From an uncultured Eubacteriales bacterium (GTDB taxonomy: Bacteria > Bacillota > Clostridia > Christensenellales > Borkfalkiaceae), in assembly GCA_902465495.1 (NCBI GenBank), contig CABQND010000003.1:1-64000 (forward strand): a stretch of 64,000 nt of DNA. Reading direction: 5' to 3'. The translations under genes and the position numbers were made by a program. This document shows positions 26,878 through 35,976 of this stretch, piece by piece; position 1 is the first letter of the stretch, and each line of letters starts with the position of its first letter. The notes below the pieces were generated by a model. That model was given only the letters and a program-made list of their open reading frames with translations, did no database searches and was not told the origin of the DNA.

Positions 26878-28656
26878 TTAAAAATTTTTCAGCCGAACGG
26901 CAAGATCTAAAATCTGCCGTGTGATGTCTCTCTTCTTTTGCAGGTCGGATTCCGCATCGCAAAGCGCACTCAGCCGCGCCATCTCGCTCTCCACCTGCGC
27001 GCGTTCCAATGTTCGCACGCAACCTTCAAAATATTTTTCTGCCTTTTCGCCTTCCAAAGTCTCACCCAGACTTAAATCAAGGATCTCGGAAAGCTCAGGT
27101 GTGTTTTCGTCAAAAATTTCAAAAAGTGCACTTGCTCGTACAGGTTCTCCCATTCTTCTGCGTTCCTGTATATAATCCGCTATAGTATTATGTACAGGAT
27201 TGTCGAATCTGACACGCGAAAGATCGAAATTTCTCGCATATTTTGCATCAAACAACACCGAAGCGAGAATAAATCGGCATGCTTTCACCTGCCCGTCCGC
27301 ATTCTCCTCACGCAAAACGCGTTCGGGCTGCTCGCTTGTCCGCAGTGCCGCTGGCGTATTGTCAAGGTCGCGCTTAAGTGATTCGTACGTCATGCCCGTT
27401 TCACTGCGTACACGCTTCAACAAATCTTCCTTAATACTTTCGCTTTCCGCTTCGCCGATCACTTTCAGCGCTTCGGCAATGTAATTACGCTTCTCTTCCG
27501 TCTTGGAAAGGTCAAACTTGCGGCGAACCGTTTCTAATTTAAAGTCAATGAGCGGCATCGCCGCTTCAAGACAGGCACGATATCCGTCACTTCCTTGCCG
27601 TTTGATCACATCGTCGGGATCCAGCCCCTCGGGAAGAGGCACGACGCGCACGTTGATCTGCTCGTCTCGCAAAATCTCCAAGCCGCGGATAGCACCTTTT
27701 TGCCCCGCAAAATCCCCGTCGTAGCTGATAAATACGTTGTCCGCATACCGCTTCGCAAGCCGCGCCTGATCCTTGGTCAGCGCCGTACCCATGCTCGCAA
27801 CCACGTTGGTAAATCCCGCCTGAAACAGCGACAGCGTATCCATGTACCCCTCAACAACGATGATACTTTTCAGCCCTTCCGCCTGTTTCAGTTTTTTTAT
27901 CTGATTGATATTATATAAATTTTTACTCTTGTTGAACACCATTGTTTCCTTAGTGTTCTTATATTTGGCAAAATCTGTTTTTTCCAAAACCCTGCCGCCA
28001 AACGCAATGACGTCACCAATCGCATTGATGATCGGAAAAATCAGCCTGCCGCCCTGCGCGTCGATCAGCCGCCCGTTCTTTTCCGACTCCGTCACCACGC
28101 CGCTTTCCAAAATATTCTCGCGCGAAAAGCCCGAATCGAGCAAAAATTGCGGAAGGGAACGAAAGTCCAGCGATGCACCCAACCCGAATTTGCGCACGAT
28201 CGATGCGGAAATTTTTCGGTCAAGAATATACTGCACATGCGCGTCCGCCTTTCCTGAATTCAGATTATTCAGATAAAACCGCGCGCTCGCTTTCAATATC
28301 TTTAAAACTTCGTCCCGCTTCTTTTTCAGCTCTGCCGTCTTTTCGGTGTCAAAATTCATCTCGGGTACGGGAAGTTTGGCTCTCTCTGCCAATATTTTGA
28401 CCGCATCCATAAAATCCACCGATTCGATCTCGCGCACAAACGTGATCGCATCCCCCGAAACGCCGCACCCGAAACAATGATAAAACTGCCCTTCGTCGTT
28501 CACTGTAAAGGATGGGGTCTTTTCATGATGAAACGGACACCGCCCCCACCAATTTCCGCCTTTGCGTTCCAAGGGCACATAGCTTTCGACCAGCTCCACC
28601 AAATTGATCTTACTTTTCAATTGTTGTAAAAATTCCGGATCCAGTCCTCTTGCCAT
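26878..28656 (-). CDS. dnaG: DNA primase
   Basis: 592 aa. N-terminal zinc-binding domain (CPFHHEKTPSF, then HCFGCG, about residues 38-62), a TOPRIM catalytic core (IIVVEGYMD near 257, ISYDGDFAGQKG near 305, DPDDVIKRQG) and a C-terminal helicase-interaction region. Makes RNA primers at the replication fork. The start is the ATG at 28656 with GGAG 6 bp upstream; the in-frame GTG 18 bp earlier lies before the ribosome site. Between dgt and rpoD. Confidence 0.96.
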   Translation of the reverse strand: MARGLDPEFLQQLKSKINLVELVESYVPLERKGGNWWGRCPFHHEKTPSFTVNDEGQFYHCFGCGVSGDAITFVREIESVDFMDAVKILAERAKLPVPEMNFDTEKTAELKKKRDEVLKILKASARFYLNNLNSGKADAHVQYILDRKISASIVRKFGLGASLDFRSLPQFLLDSGFSRENILESGVVTESEKNGRLIDAQGGRLIFPIINAIGDVIAFGGRVLEKTDFAKYKNTKETMVFNKSKNLYNINQIKKLKQAEGLKSIIVVEGYMDTLSLFQAGFTNVVASMGTALTKDQARLAKRYADNVFISYDGDFAGQKGAIRGLEILRDEQINVRVVPLPEGLDPDDVIKRQGSDGYRACLEAAMPLIDFKLETVRRKFDLSKTEEKRNYIAEALKVIGEAESESIKEDLLKRVRSETGMTYESLKRDLDNTPAALRTSEQPERVLREENADGQVKACRFILASVLFDAKYARNFDLSRVRFDNPVHNTIADYIQERRRMGEPVRASALFEIFDENTPELSEILDLSLGETLEGEKAEKYFEGCVRTLERAQVESEMARLSALCDAESDLQKKRDITRQILDLAVRLKNF

Positions 28657-28711
28657 GTTTTGCTCCAAAATCACTCATACGTCCGCACCATTTCAGCCTT
28701 GCGAACCAAAT

Positions 28712-29746
28712 TTACATTTCTTCTATATCCTTTTCGGTCAGCGCCCAGCTATGCGGCACGAACAGATTGTCGAACACCGCAATCGCAAATTTATCGGTCA
28801 TGGACGAAAGATAATCGCACACAACCTGTTCAAGCGGATAACGCTCGGAAAGTTGCAGATAAAATGCGGGAAGCTTGTCCTTATTTTTTAAGAAATAATC
28901 GTACATCGCCGAAAGCATGCGCTTGGCTCGCTCTTCTTCCTTCATCGATAGCGGGGTTATGTACACTTTTTTGAACATAAACGCCCGCAGATCTTCCAGC
29001 GCTTCCGCTTCGCGTTCACCCATCGTTACCTGATTTTTCCCCGCACTGCTCTCATAAATGGATGTGATCATACGATTGATACGATCACGTGAACTCCGAC
29101 CCAAAATCTTCACGTCCCGTGCAGGCAGCTCCCTTTCACTCAAAAGCCCGGCTCGAATGGCGTCTTCAATATCGTGATTGACATACGCGATACGATCGGC
29201 AAGCGAGACAGCTTTCCCTTCCAGCGTTGCCGGATTGCCGCTCTTTTTATGGTTGACGATCCCGTCTCGGACCTCAAAGGTAAGGTTCAGTCCTCGCCCG
29301 TCCTTTTCAAGCACGTCCACAACGCGCAGGGATTGCACATTGTGCGAAAACCCGTCCGGAGAAAGGCTGTCCAACACACGCTCGCCCGCATGGCCGAAAG
29401 GCGTATGCCCGAGATCATGCCCGAGCGCGATTGCTTCCGCAAGATCTTCATTGAGCGCAAGAGAACGCGCGATCGAACGCGCGATCTGCGAAACGTCGAT
29501 CGTATGCGTCATGCGCGTACGAAAATGATCGCCCTCAGGCGAAAAGAACACCTGTGTCTTGTTCTTCAAACGCAGAAAAGCCTTACTGTAAATAATACGA
29601 TCACGGTCACGCTGGAATGCTGTGCGCATATTGCACTCTTCTTCCGCGCGCTGTCTGCCCTTCGTATCTTTCGATCGGCACGCAAATTCGGACAAAAATT
29701 CATCCTCGATCGCGTACCTTCGCTCTTTTACAGAATAATCTGCCAT
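28712..29746 (-). CDS. dgt: Deoxyguanosinetriphosphate triphosphohydrolase-like protein (HD domain)
   Basis: 344 aa. HD-domain hydrolase of the dGTPase family: MRTAFQRDRDRIIYSKAFLR, then the metal ligands H in RMTHTIDV, HD in LGHDLGHTPFGHAGE, and a later D in IAYVNHDIEDA. Cleaves dNTPs to nucleoside and triphosphate. I start at the ATG at 29746, with AAGGAG 5 bp upstream; the alternative start 39 bp earlier lacks a site. First gene of the dgt-dnaG-rpoD operon. Confidence 0.93.
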   Translation of the reverse strand: MADYSVKERRYAIEDEFLSEFACRSKDTKGRQRAEEECNMRTAFQRDRDRIIYSKAFLRLKNKTQVFFSPEGDHFRTRMTHTIDVSQIARSIARSLALNEDLAEAIALGHDLGHTPFGHAGERVLDSLSPDGFSHNVQSLRVVDVLEKDGRGLNLTFEVRDGIVNHKKSGNPATLEGKAVSLADRIAYVNHDIEDAIRAGLLSERELPARDVKILGRSSRDRINRMITSIYESSAGKNQVTMGEREAEALEDLRAFMFKKVYITPLSMKEEERAKRMLSAMYDYFLKNKDKLPAFYLQLSERYPLEQVVCDYLSSMTDKFAIAVFDNLFVPHSWALTEKDIEEM

Positions 29747-29915
29747 GCGAACTCCTTTTCGCGCTATTTCGAGTCCGTCGTTCAACGTCGCCGCGCTTTT
29801 TCGTGCTTACTTTTAATAAATTCGCCGCAAAGCCCCTTTATCCCTTTCTTTTTTTGAAAAAAAACTCGATTTTTTCAATTTCCGGTAACTTTGGACACAC
29901 GCAAACAAATTTCGC

Positions 29916-30629
29916 TTACATCAACGCCCCGCCGTTCACACGCAGAATTTCGCCCGTAACGTAGCGACTCTGCGCCAAATACAGCGCCGCCGCCGCAATT
30001 TCTTCGGGCAAAGCTTCCCGCCCCAACGGCACGCCTTTTAAAAACTCATCGCGTTCTTTCTCTGAAAGACGGTCATTCATTTTTGTCGAAACAATGCCGC
30101 AGGATATGCAATTCACGCGGATGTTCGACGGCGCGAGCTCTTTTGCCGATGCCTTGGTAAACCCGATCAGCGCCGCCTTGCTCGCCGAATACGCTGCTTC
30201 ACAGGACGCGCCCGTCTCTCCCCACAGCGACGAGATATTGACGATGCTTCCCTCGCCGCGGTTTAAAAATTTCGGGATCGCCTCGCGCGTACACAAAAAT
30301 GCCCCGTCTGTATTGACCGCAAATATGCGCCGCCAATCGGCAAGAGAAGTGTCTCGTATCTCTTTGAACAGCGCCTCGCCCGCATTATTCACGAGCACCG
30401 AAAGTCCGAATATGTTTGCAAACATCTCCCGAACCTGTTTTTCGTTGGAAACATCGCACCGAAAAACTTGCACTCCTGCGCCCTCTTTTTCGATAAGCCG
30501 CGCCGTTTCATGCGCTCCGTCTTCATCCTTAGAATAACAAAACGCCACATCATACCCCGCGCGCGCAAACGCGACGCAGATCCCCCTGCCGATGCCGCGC
30601 GAACCGCCCGTGACAAGAACAGTGCTCAT
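29916..30629 (-). CDS. Short-chain dehydrogenase (FabG-like 3-oxoacyl-ACP reductase family)
   Basis: 237 aa, Rossmann-fold SDR: TGGSRGIGRGI cofactor motif near residue 7, NNAGEAL, catalytic Ser in NISSLWG and YSASKAAL (YxxxK). The Arg in GGSRG suggests NADPH. Its ATG overlaps aroK's stop by 4 bp, so it is the last gene of the aromatic operon. A fatty-acid role is uncertain given that place; a YmfI-type reductase acting on modified EF-P is one alternative. The family is certain, the substrate is not. Confidence 0.85.
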   Translation of the reverse strand: MSTVLVTGGSRGIGRGICVAFARAGYDVAFCYSKDEDGAHETARLIEKEGAGVQVFRCDVSNEKQVREMFANIFGLSVLVNNAGEALFKEIRDTSLADWRRIFAVNTDGAFLCTREAIPKFLNRGEGSIVNISSLWGETGASCEAAYSASKAALIGFTKASAKELAPSNIRVNCISCGIVSTKMNDRLSEKERDEFLKGVPLGREALPEEIAAAALYLAQSRYVTGEILRVNGGALM

Positions 30630-31147
30630 GCCTGCCCCCGCATCGAAAGGCCAAAGATTTGAATAATTTCCTCCGCAACTTCTTTCGCGGTCTTCCCGTT
30701 GGTATCCACGGTATAATCGGCGCAGCTCTCATAAATGGGTGTACGCACGTCCAACAGCGCCTTCATTTTTTCAAACGTTGTATTTTTCAAAAGAGGTCGC
30801 TCATCGCCGGTATGCCCCGTACGTTCAAACAATACTTTGATATCCACTTTTAAAAACACGATCTTGCCGCCGCCCTCTTTAAACGCAGCACTGTTCTCGG
30901 GCCGAAGAACGCACCCGCCGCCCGTCGAAATGACGCAGTTGTCCTCCTTCGCGACACGGTGCACGATCTCCGTTTCGATCGCGCGAAAACGCTCTTCTCC
31001 GTGGTATTCGAAAATATCCGCGATTTTGCCGTACTTATCGGTGATCAGATCGTCGGTATCATACCAGCGCATGCCTGTAAGATCGGAAATAAGAATGCCT
31101 ACCGTTGTCTTGCCTGCGCCCATCATCCCGCAAAGCACGATATTCAT
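30626..31147 (-). CDS. aroK: Shikimate kinase
   Basis: 173 aa. Walker A GMMGAGKTT near residue 6, DTDDLI, the FRAIETE block, STGGGCVLR and R in GDERPLL. Phosphorylates shikimate in step 5 of the pathway. The start at 31147 overlaps the aroQ stop (ATGA). A longer frame to 31429 would run through aroQ and is rejected. Confidence 0.95.
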   Translation of the reverse strand: MNIVLCGMMGAGKTTVGILISDLTGMRWYDTDDLITDKYGKIADIFEYHGEERFRAIETEIVHRVAKEDNCVISTGGGCVLRPENSAAFKEGGGKIVFLKVDIKVLFERTGHTGDERPLLKNTTFEKMKALLDVRTPIYESCADYTVDTNGKTAKEVAEEIIQIFGLSMRGQA

Positions 31148-31560
31148 AACAGAAAACTCTCCGCCGCAAGGATATAACTGTTTTTGCCGAACCCGAGCAC
31201 CGTACCGCGGCAAACTTCGGAAATGACCGATTTGTGGCGAAACTCTTCCCTTGCATGCACATTCGACATATGCACTTCCACCACAGGAGTATTGACCGAA
31301 GCGATCGCGTCGCGCAGAGCATAGCTGTAATGCGTGAACGCTCCCGCGTTGAGCACGATCCCGTCCGCATCCGTTTCCTGAATGCGGGTGCAAAGCTCTC
31401 CTTCGAGATTGCTCTGGAAAAACTCGCACTCCGCACCGCGCGCCTTACAGAAACGTGCAATCTCTTCGTTGATCTCCTCCAACGTCTGTACGCCGTACAC
31501 GCCCTTTTCGCGTTTGCCCGTCATATTCAAATTGACCCCGTTCAAAAACAACAGTTTCAT
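31144..31560 (-). CDS. aroQ: 3-dehydroquinate dehydratase, type II
   Basis: 138 aa. Type II signature LNGVNLNMTGKRE at the N-terminus with the catalytic Tyr (GVYG), NAGAFTHYS and EVHMSNVHAREEFR with the catalytic His. Forms dodecamers. Overlaps aroK by 4 bp; 38 bp downstream of aroE. Confidence 0.95.
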   Translation of the reverse strand: MKLLFLNGVNLNMTGKREKGVYGVQTLEEINEEIARFCKARGAECEFFQSNLEGELCTRIQETDADGIVLNAGAFTHYSYALRDAIASVNTPVVEVHMSNVHAREEFRHKSVISEVCRGTVLGFGKNSYILAAESFLL

Positions 31561-31598
31561 GATATTTCTCCTTTGCCCGTTACCATTGATGCGCGCCG

Positions 31599-32396
31599 TC
31601 AGTCTGTATAGACGCGCTTATATTCTTCAAACAGTTTTTTCGCTTCCTGCGAAGAAGGCTCGCTTCCAAGAATAATACAGTCGCCGTAATACGCCTGATA
31701 ATACAGCATTCCTTCCCCGTTCGCAATGGGTTTTCCCAAATTTTCCGCAATACGCAGAAATTCGCTCTTGCGCGGACAATAGATAAGATCGACCGCCCGA
31801 TCGCAGCGCGAAAGGATCTCCCCGCCCACAGGCGATATCCCTTCCGTCTTGTGCATCCCGACGCCCGTGACATTTACGATCAGAAAATAATCATCGGGCA
31901 TCAATTCTTTCAAAGGTGTACCCGTACCAAATTCCGCACAAACGCTTTCGGCATTTTCGTGACGAACGTCGTACAGAAATACCTGCGCACCCGCGTCCGC
32001 CAATTTTTTGACAACGCTCCTGCCCGCGCCGCCTGCGCCAAGCACAAGCACCCGCCTGCCGCGCACATCAATCCCGCTGTTTTCCAGCATCAGCATAAAA
32101 CCGACCCCGTCGGTATTGTAGCCGATACGGTCCTTTACAAGATTGACCGCACCAAACGTTTCCGCATCCCCCGCAATTTTTCTCAGGTACGGAATGACGT
32201 CCAGTTTATAAGGAATGGTCACGTTGAACGCATCGTATTCCGCGATCAGCTTCTTCACGGTCGTATCCAGCTGCTCCCCGGTGATCGACAATAATTCATA
32301 AGTGCACCCGTTTCCCAATTTCTTCATGTTAAATGTGTGCATTTTTGCACTGTCTGATTTCGAAACGTCTTTTCCGATCAACGCCAGTTTCAGCAT
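31599..32396 (-). CDS. aroE: Shikimate dehydrogenase
   Basis: 265 aa. N-terminal substrate domain with SKSDSAKMHTF (usual SxS region), FNVTIPYK with the catalytic Lys, NTDGVGF, and a Rossmann GAGGAGRSV; YCPRKSEF replaces the common YxPxxTxF. NADPH-dependent reduction of 3-dehydroshikimate. The ATG at 32396 has GGAGG 5 bp upstream; the in-frame codon 24 bp earlier has none. Confidence 0.93.
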   Translation of the reverse strand: MLKLALIGKDVSKSDSAKMHTFNMKKLGNGCTYELLSITGEQLDTTVKKLIAEYDAFNVTIPYKLDVIPYLRKIAGDAETFGAVNLVKDRIGYNTDGVGFMLMLENSGIDVRGRRVLVLGAGGAGRSVVKKLADAGAQVFLYDVRHENAESVCAEFGTGTPLKELMPDDYFLIVNVTGVGMHKTEGISPVGGEILSRCDRAVDLIYCPRKSEFLRIAENLGKPIANGEGMLYYQAYYGDCIILGSEPSSQEAKKLFEEYKRVYTD

Positions 32397-32456
32397 GTTT
32401 TCCTCCGCCCGCGCCGCCAAATGTTTGCGTGCGCGTTTTGCTATTTCATTCTGTTT

Positions 32457-33698
32457 CTACTTCCCAAGCATTTCATAAAAACCGGGAAAAGAAATATTTA
32501 CACAGTCGGCATCTGCGATCTCGCCGCCCCTTTCGCTCGCCGCGAGCCCCACGGCGCCGCTCATCGCGATGCGGTGATCCTTGCACGAATCGATCGCGCC
32601 GCCCGCAAGAGAACTTTTTCCGCGGATGACAAATCCGTCCGCGGCGGGCACACATTCGCCGCCCATCGCGCGAATCATCGAAGCCGTTGCCGCGATGCGA
32701 TCACTTTCCTTGACCTTTAACTCCTCTGCACCCGTGATCACACTTTCACCGTCAGCATATGCGCAAAGCACCGCGATCAAAGGTAATTCGTCGATGAGAG
32801 AAGGCATGATCGCGCGCGAAAGACTGGTTGCACGAAGATCGGAACGGTATACTCGAATATCCGCGACGGGTTCCCCACACACCGTACGCTCGTTTTCCAA
32901 ACGGTAGTGCACATTCATCCGGTCAAAAACCCGCAAAATGCCCGTGCGGGTCGGATTGATCCCGACGTTTTTGCAGAGCGTTTCACCGCGCAATGCACCC
33001 AGTGCCATAAAATACGCCGCACTGGAAATATCAGCGGGAACTTCCACATCAACGGCCCGAAGCCTGCTCTTGCGCACCGTGACGGCGTTGCCTTCCGACG
33101 AGATTTCTGCCCCCATCGCTGCGAGCATGCGTTCGGTATGATCGCGCGATTTCAATGGTTCCGTCACCGTCGTTTCTCCGTCAGCACCCAGTGCGGCAAG
33201 AATAATTGCACTTTTGACCTGCGCGCTCGCAACTTTCGTATCGACATGCGTTCCAGTCAAAGACGCAGCATGCACACACACGGGAGGCTTGCCGTCCGAC
33301 GTTGATATATTCGCACCCAATGTGCGAAGCGGCGCCGCGACCCGTTCCATAGGACGGTTTGAAAGAGACGGATCGCCCGTAAATACCGCATTTACCTCTC
33401 TGCCTGCGACCAACCCCATTAACAGGCGCATGGTCGTGCCGCTGTTGCCGCAATACAGCTTCGCATCGCGAAATTCTTCTGTGCCGCACACATGTACCGC
33501 ATCGCTCTCTACATCCACACGAGCGCCCAGCGCTCGCATGCATGCCGCCGTTGAGAGACAGTCTTCGCCCAAAAGCGCGCCCGTGATCACCGCTTCGCCG
33601 CGCGCGGCGGCATTGAACATGATCGCACGGTGCGTGATCGATTTATCGCCGGGGATCCGAAATTCGCCCGAAAATTCTTTGCGGGATCCGATTTTCAT
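32457..33698 (-). CDS. aroA: 3-phosphoshikimate 1-carboxyvinyltransferase (EPSP synthase)
   Basis: 413 aa. Signatures PGDKSITHRA (residues 17-26), LYCGNSGTTMRLLMG, and KESDRIAATASMI, then DHRIAMSGAV. The GNSGTTMRL stretch has Thr-Met rather than the Ala-Ile/Ala-Leu seen in some class II enzymes. Condenses shikimate-3-phosphate with PEP. Internal to the aro run, 54 bp after aroB. Confidence 0.95.
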   Translation of the reverse strand: MKIGSRKEFSGEFRIPGDKSITHRAIMFNAAARGEAVITGALLGEDCLSTAACMRALGARVDVESDAVHVCGTEEFRDAKLYCGNSGTTMRLLMGLVAGREVNAVFTGDPSLSNRPMERVAAPLRTLGANISTSDGKPPVCVHAASLTGTHVDTKVASAQVKSAIILAALGADGETTVTEPLKSRDHTERMLAAMGAEISSEGNAVTVRKSRLRAVDVEVPADISSAAYFMALGALRGETLCKNVGINPTRTGILRVFDRMNVHYRLENERTVCGEPVADIRVYRSDLRATSLSRAIMPSLIDELPLIAVLCAYADGESVITGAEELKVKESDRIAATASMIRAMGGECVPAADGFVIRGKSSLAGGAIDSCKDHRIAMSGAVGLAASERGGEIADADCVNISFPGFYEMLGK

Positions 33699-33752
33699 GT
33701 CTTTTTCCTTTTTCTGTATATTTTTCCGCGCAATTTTGCGCGCCTCATCGCT

Positions 33753-34796
33753 TTACAGTCGCCCCAAATACTGTTCATATTTCTCGGCAGGAAGAATCAA
33801 TTCCGCATATTCACCCCGCGCCTTGGGAAGAATGAGCGAAACACTGCCCTTGCCCTCGTTCTTTTTATCGAGGAGTGCGTATTTCAGCCCCTCTTTCGCA
33901 TTCGGAAAAGGAGGGATCTTGGGCTCCGCAACCGATACGAGCGAGCGAACCTCCTGAGCATATTCGGGAGAACAAACCCCCTCTTCCTCTGCAATATAAC
34001 TTTCCAGCCACATGCCGATGAGCACATATTCACCGTGCGAACGCCTGCCGCAGAGAAGTTCCAGCGCATGCCCCGTTGTGTGCCCCATGTTCAGGCATTT
34101 TCGAAGGCCCGAGCTCTCTGTCTCGTCCTGTTCGACCACATGCGCTTTAAAACGAATACAATCCGCTGCCAATTCCTGCAAAAAAACGAGATCGTGCATC
34201 CTTCCCCGATTTTTCGCGATCTTATCGCCGATCGCCGCATCCAAAAGACCCGTTTTGATGATCTCTCCTAATCCACATTTAATTTCGCGACGCGGAAGCG
34301 TTTTTAAAAAAAGCGGATCACAGAACACCCGCTCGGGCTGATAAAAAGCGCCGATCACGTTTTTTACCCCGTTATAATCGATCGCTGTCTTGCCGCCCAC
34401 AGAACTATCCACCTGCGCCAAAAGCGTCGTCGGGATCTGCACGAGATGCGTGCCTCGCATATACAGCGCCGCCGCAAGCCCCGCCATGTCTCCCACGACG
34501 CCACCACCCAGCGCTACTACAAAAGACGAACGATGAAGATGCGCCCGCAACATTTCATCCAGGATGGAAAACAGTGTCTTTTTGTTTTTATTTCGTTCGC
34601 CTGCGGGTACAGCAAAAACGTGCGCCAAAGGGAATTTTTCTGCAATCAGCGGCACATAGAGGCGGTAAACGTTCGTATCGGTGACAATCAAAACGTCTTT
34701 GCCTTTTAAATATTCTGCCGCCGCGTCCAGCGCGCCCGCCCCGCAAAGCACCGTGCTCGGCATTTTCGTATCAAGCTGAATGGTCTGCATTCTCAT
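33753..34796 (-). CDS. aroB: 3-dehydroquinate synthase
   Basis: 347 aa. NAD-binding GGGVVGDMAGLAAA, IPTTLLAQVDSSVGGKTAID and the metal ligands in the C-terminal half (HTTGHALE, RSHGEYV). Cyclises DAHP to 3-dehydroquinate. AAGG lies 6 bp before the ATG. Between aroC (40 bp upstream) and aroA. Confidence 0.95.
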   Translation of the reverse strand: MRMQTIQLDTKMPSTVLCGAGALDAAAEYLKGKDVLIVTDTNVYRLYVPLIAEKFPLAHVFAVPAGERNKNKKTLFSILDEMLRAHLHRSSFVVALGGGVVGDMAGLAAALYMRGTHLVQIPTTLLAQVDSSVGGKTAIDYNGVKNVIGAFYQPERVFCDPLFLKTLPRREIKCGLGEIIKTGLLDAAIGDKIAKNRGRMHDLVFLQELAADCIRFKAHVVEQDETESSGLRKCLNMGHTTGHALELLCGRRSHGEYVLIGMWLESYIAEEEGVCSPEYAQEVRSLVSVAEPKIPPFPNAKEGLKYALLDKKNEGKGSVSLILPKARGEYAELILPAEKYEQYLGRL

Positions 34797-34836
34797 TTTT
34801 TACCTTCTTCAATCGATCGGTTTCGCTACTGTTTTG

Positions 34837-35976
34837 TCAAGGAAGAAGCGCATAGCGTTCTTTAATCTCGCGCATATTGTCGCCGCCCAGCCTGTCCAAA
34901 ATTTTCTGTGCAAGCGCAAAACATACCGTGCTTTCCACAATGATCTCGCAGGCACAGATCGCGCAAACATCGCTGCGTTCCGTCGCCGCGCGCTGCGCTT
35001 CGCCCGTCATAAAATCGACGGTATTCAGACCGCGCATGAGCGTCGGGATCGGCTTCATCGCCGCGCGCAAAACAATTTCTTCGCCGTTAGACATACCGCC
35101 CTCGATACCGCCCGCATTGTTCGTGCGGCGCACAAATTTTCCGTTTTCATTGTAGATCTCGTCATGCACGGCGCTCCCTCTGCGGCGCGCCGCCTCAAAC
35201 CCGAGCCCGATCTCCACGCCCTTGATCGCCTGGATCCCCATCACAGCACCAGCCAAATGACCGTCCAGTTTTTCGCCATAGCTCATGCAACTGCCGAAAC
35301 CGCTTTTCAGACCGCCCACGCGCACTTCCACAATGCCGCCTGCCGTATCCTTCGCTTCTTTGATCTCGTCAATGCGGCCCTTTGCCTGCTCGCATAACGC
35401 CGCGTCAGGCATAAAAAGCTCCGATTTTTTCACGTCTTTGAGCTGATCAAACGTATATTCGCGTGTATCTTCGATCCCCGCCACCGAACGCACATATCCG
35501 CGCACCTCGACGCCCAGTTCGCGCAAAAACATTCGCGCGACAGTGCCAGCCGCAACGCGCACCGCCGTTTCGCGGGCGGAAGCGCGTTCGAGAATGTTGC
35601 GCGCGTCCGTCTGATCATATTTCAATACACCCGTAAGATCGGCGTGTCCCGGGCGCACCCGTGTCAGACGACGCGCCGACGTGTCCGCTCCGTACGGTGA
35701 CATATATGCTTCCCAATTTGCATAATCCCTGTTTTCCACCATCAGGCAAACGGGACTGCCCAAAGTAAGACGATCACGCACCCCCGAAAGAATGCGCACG
35801 CGGTCCGTTTCGATTTTCTGCCGCGCGCCTCTGCCGTATCCGCTCTGCCGCAGTGCAAGATACATATCGATCTCTTCCGCGTCTATTTTAATGTTGGCAG
35901 GAAGCCCCTCAATAATTGCCGTGAGAGCCTGCCCGTGCGATTCGCCGCTTGTAGTAAGTTTCAGCATTTTGTTCAC
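34837..35976 (-). CDS. aroC: Chorismate synthase
   Basis: 379 aa. GESHGQALTAIIEGLP near the N-terminus, RQSGYGRGARQKIETD, HADLTGVLKY and ERASARETAVRVAAG. FMN-dependent last common step to chorismate. Its ATG overlaps the stop of the MBL gene upstream by 4 bp. First aro gene in transcription order. Confidence 0.96.
   Translation of the reverse strand: MNKMLKLTTSGESHGQALTAIIEGLPANIKIDAEEIDMYLALRQSGYGRGARQKIETDRVRILSGVRDRLTLGSPVCLMVENRDYANWEAYMSPYGADTSARRLTRVRPGHADLTGVLKYDQTDARNILERASARETAVRVAAGTVARMFLRELGVEVRGYVRSVAGIEDTREYTFDQLKDVKKSELFMPDAALCEQAKGRIDEIKEAKDTAGGIVEVRVGGLKSGFGSCMSYGEKLDGHLAGAVMGIQAIKGVEIGLGFEAARRRGSAVHDEIYNENGKFVRRTNNAGGIEGGMSNGEEIVLRAAMKPIPTLMRGLNTVDFMTGEAQRAATERSDVCAICACEIIVESTVCFALAQKILDRLGGDNMREIKERYALLP

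Noticed and set aside
31148..31429. N-terminal extension of aroK
   Set aside because: Lies within aroQ in another frame; the shikimate kinase fold begins at 31147.
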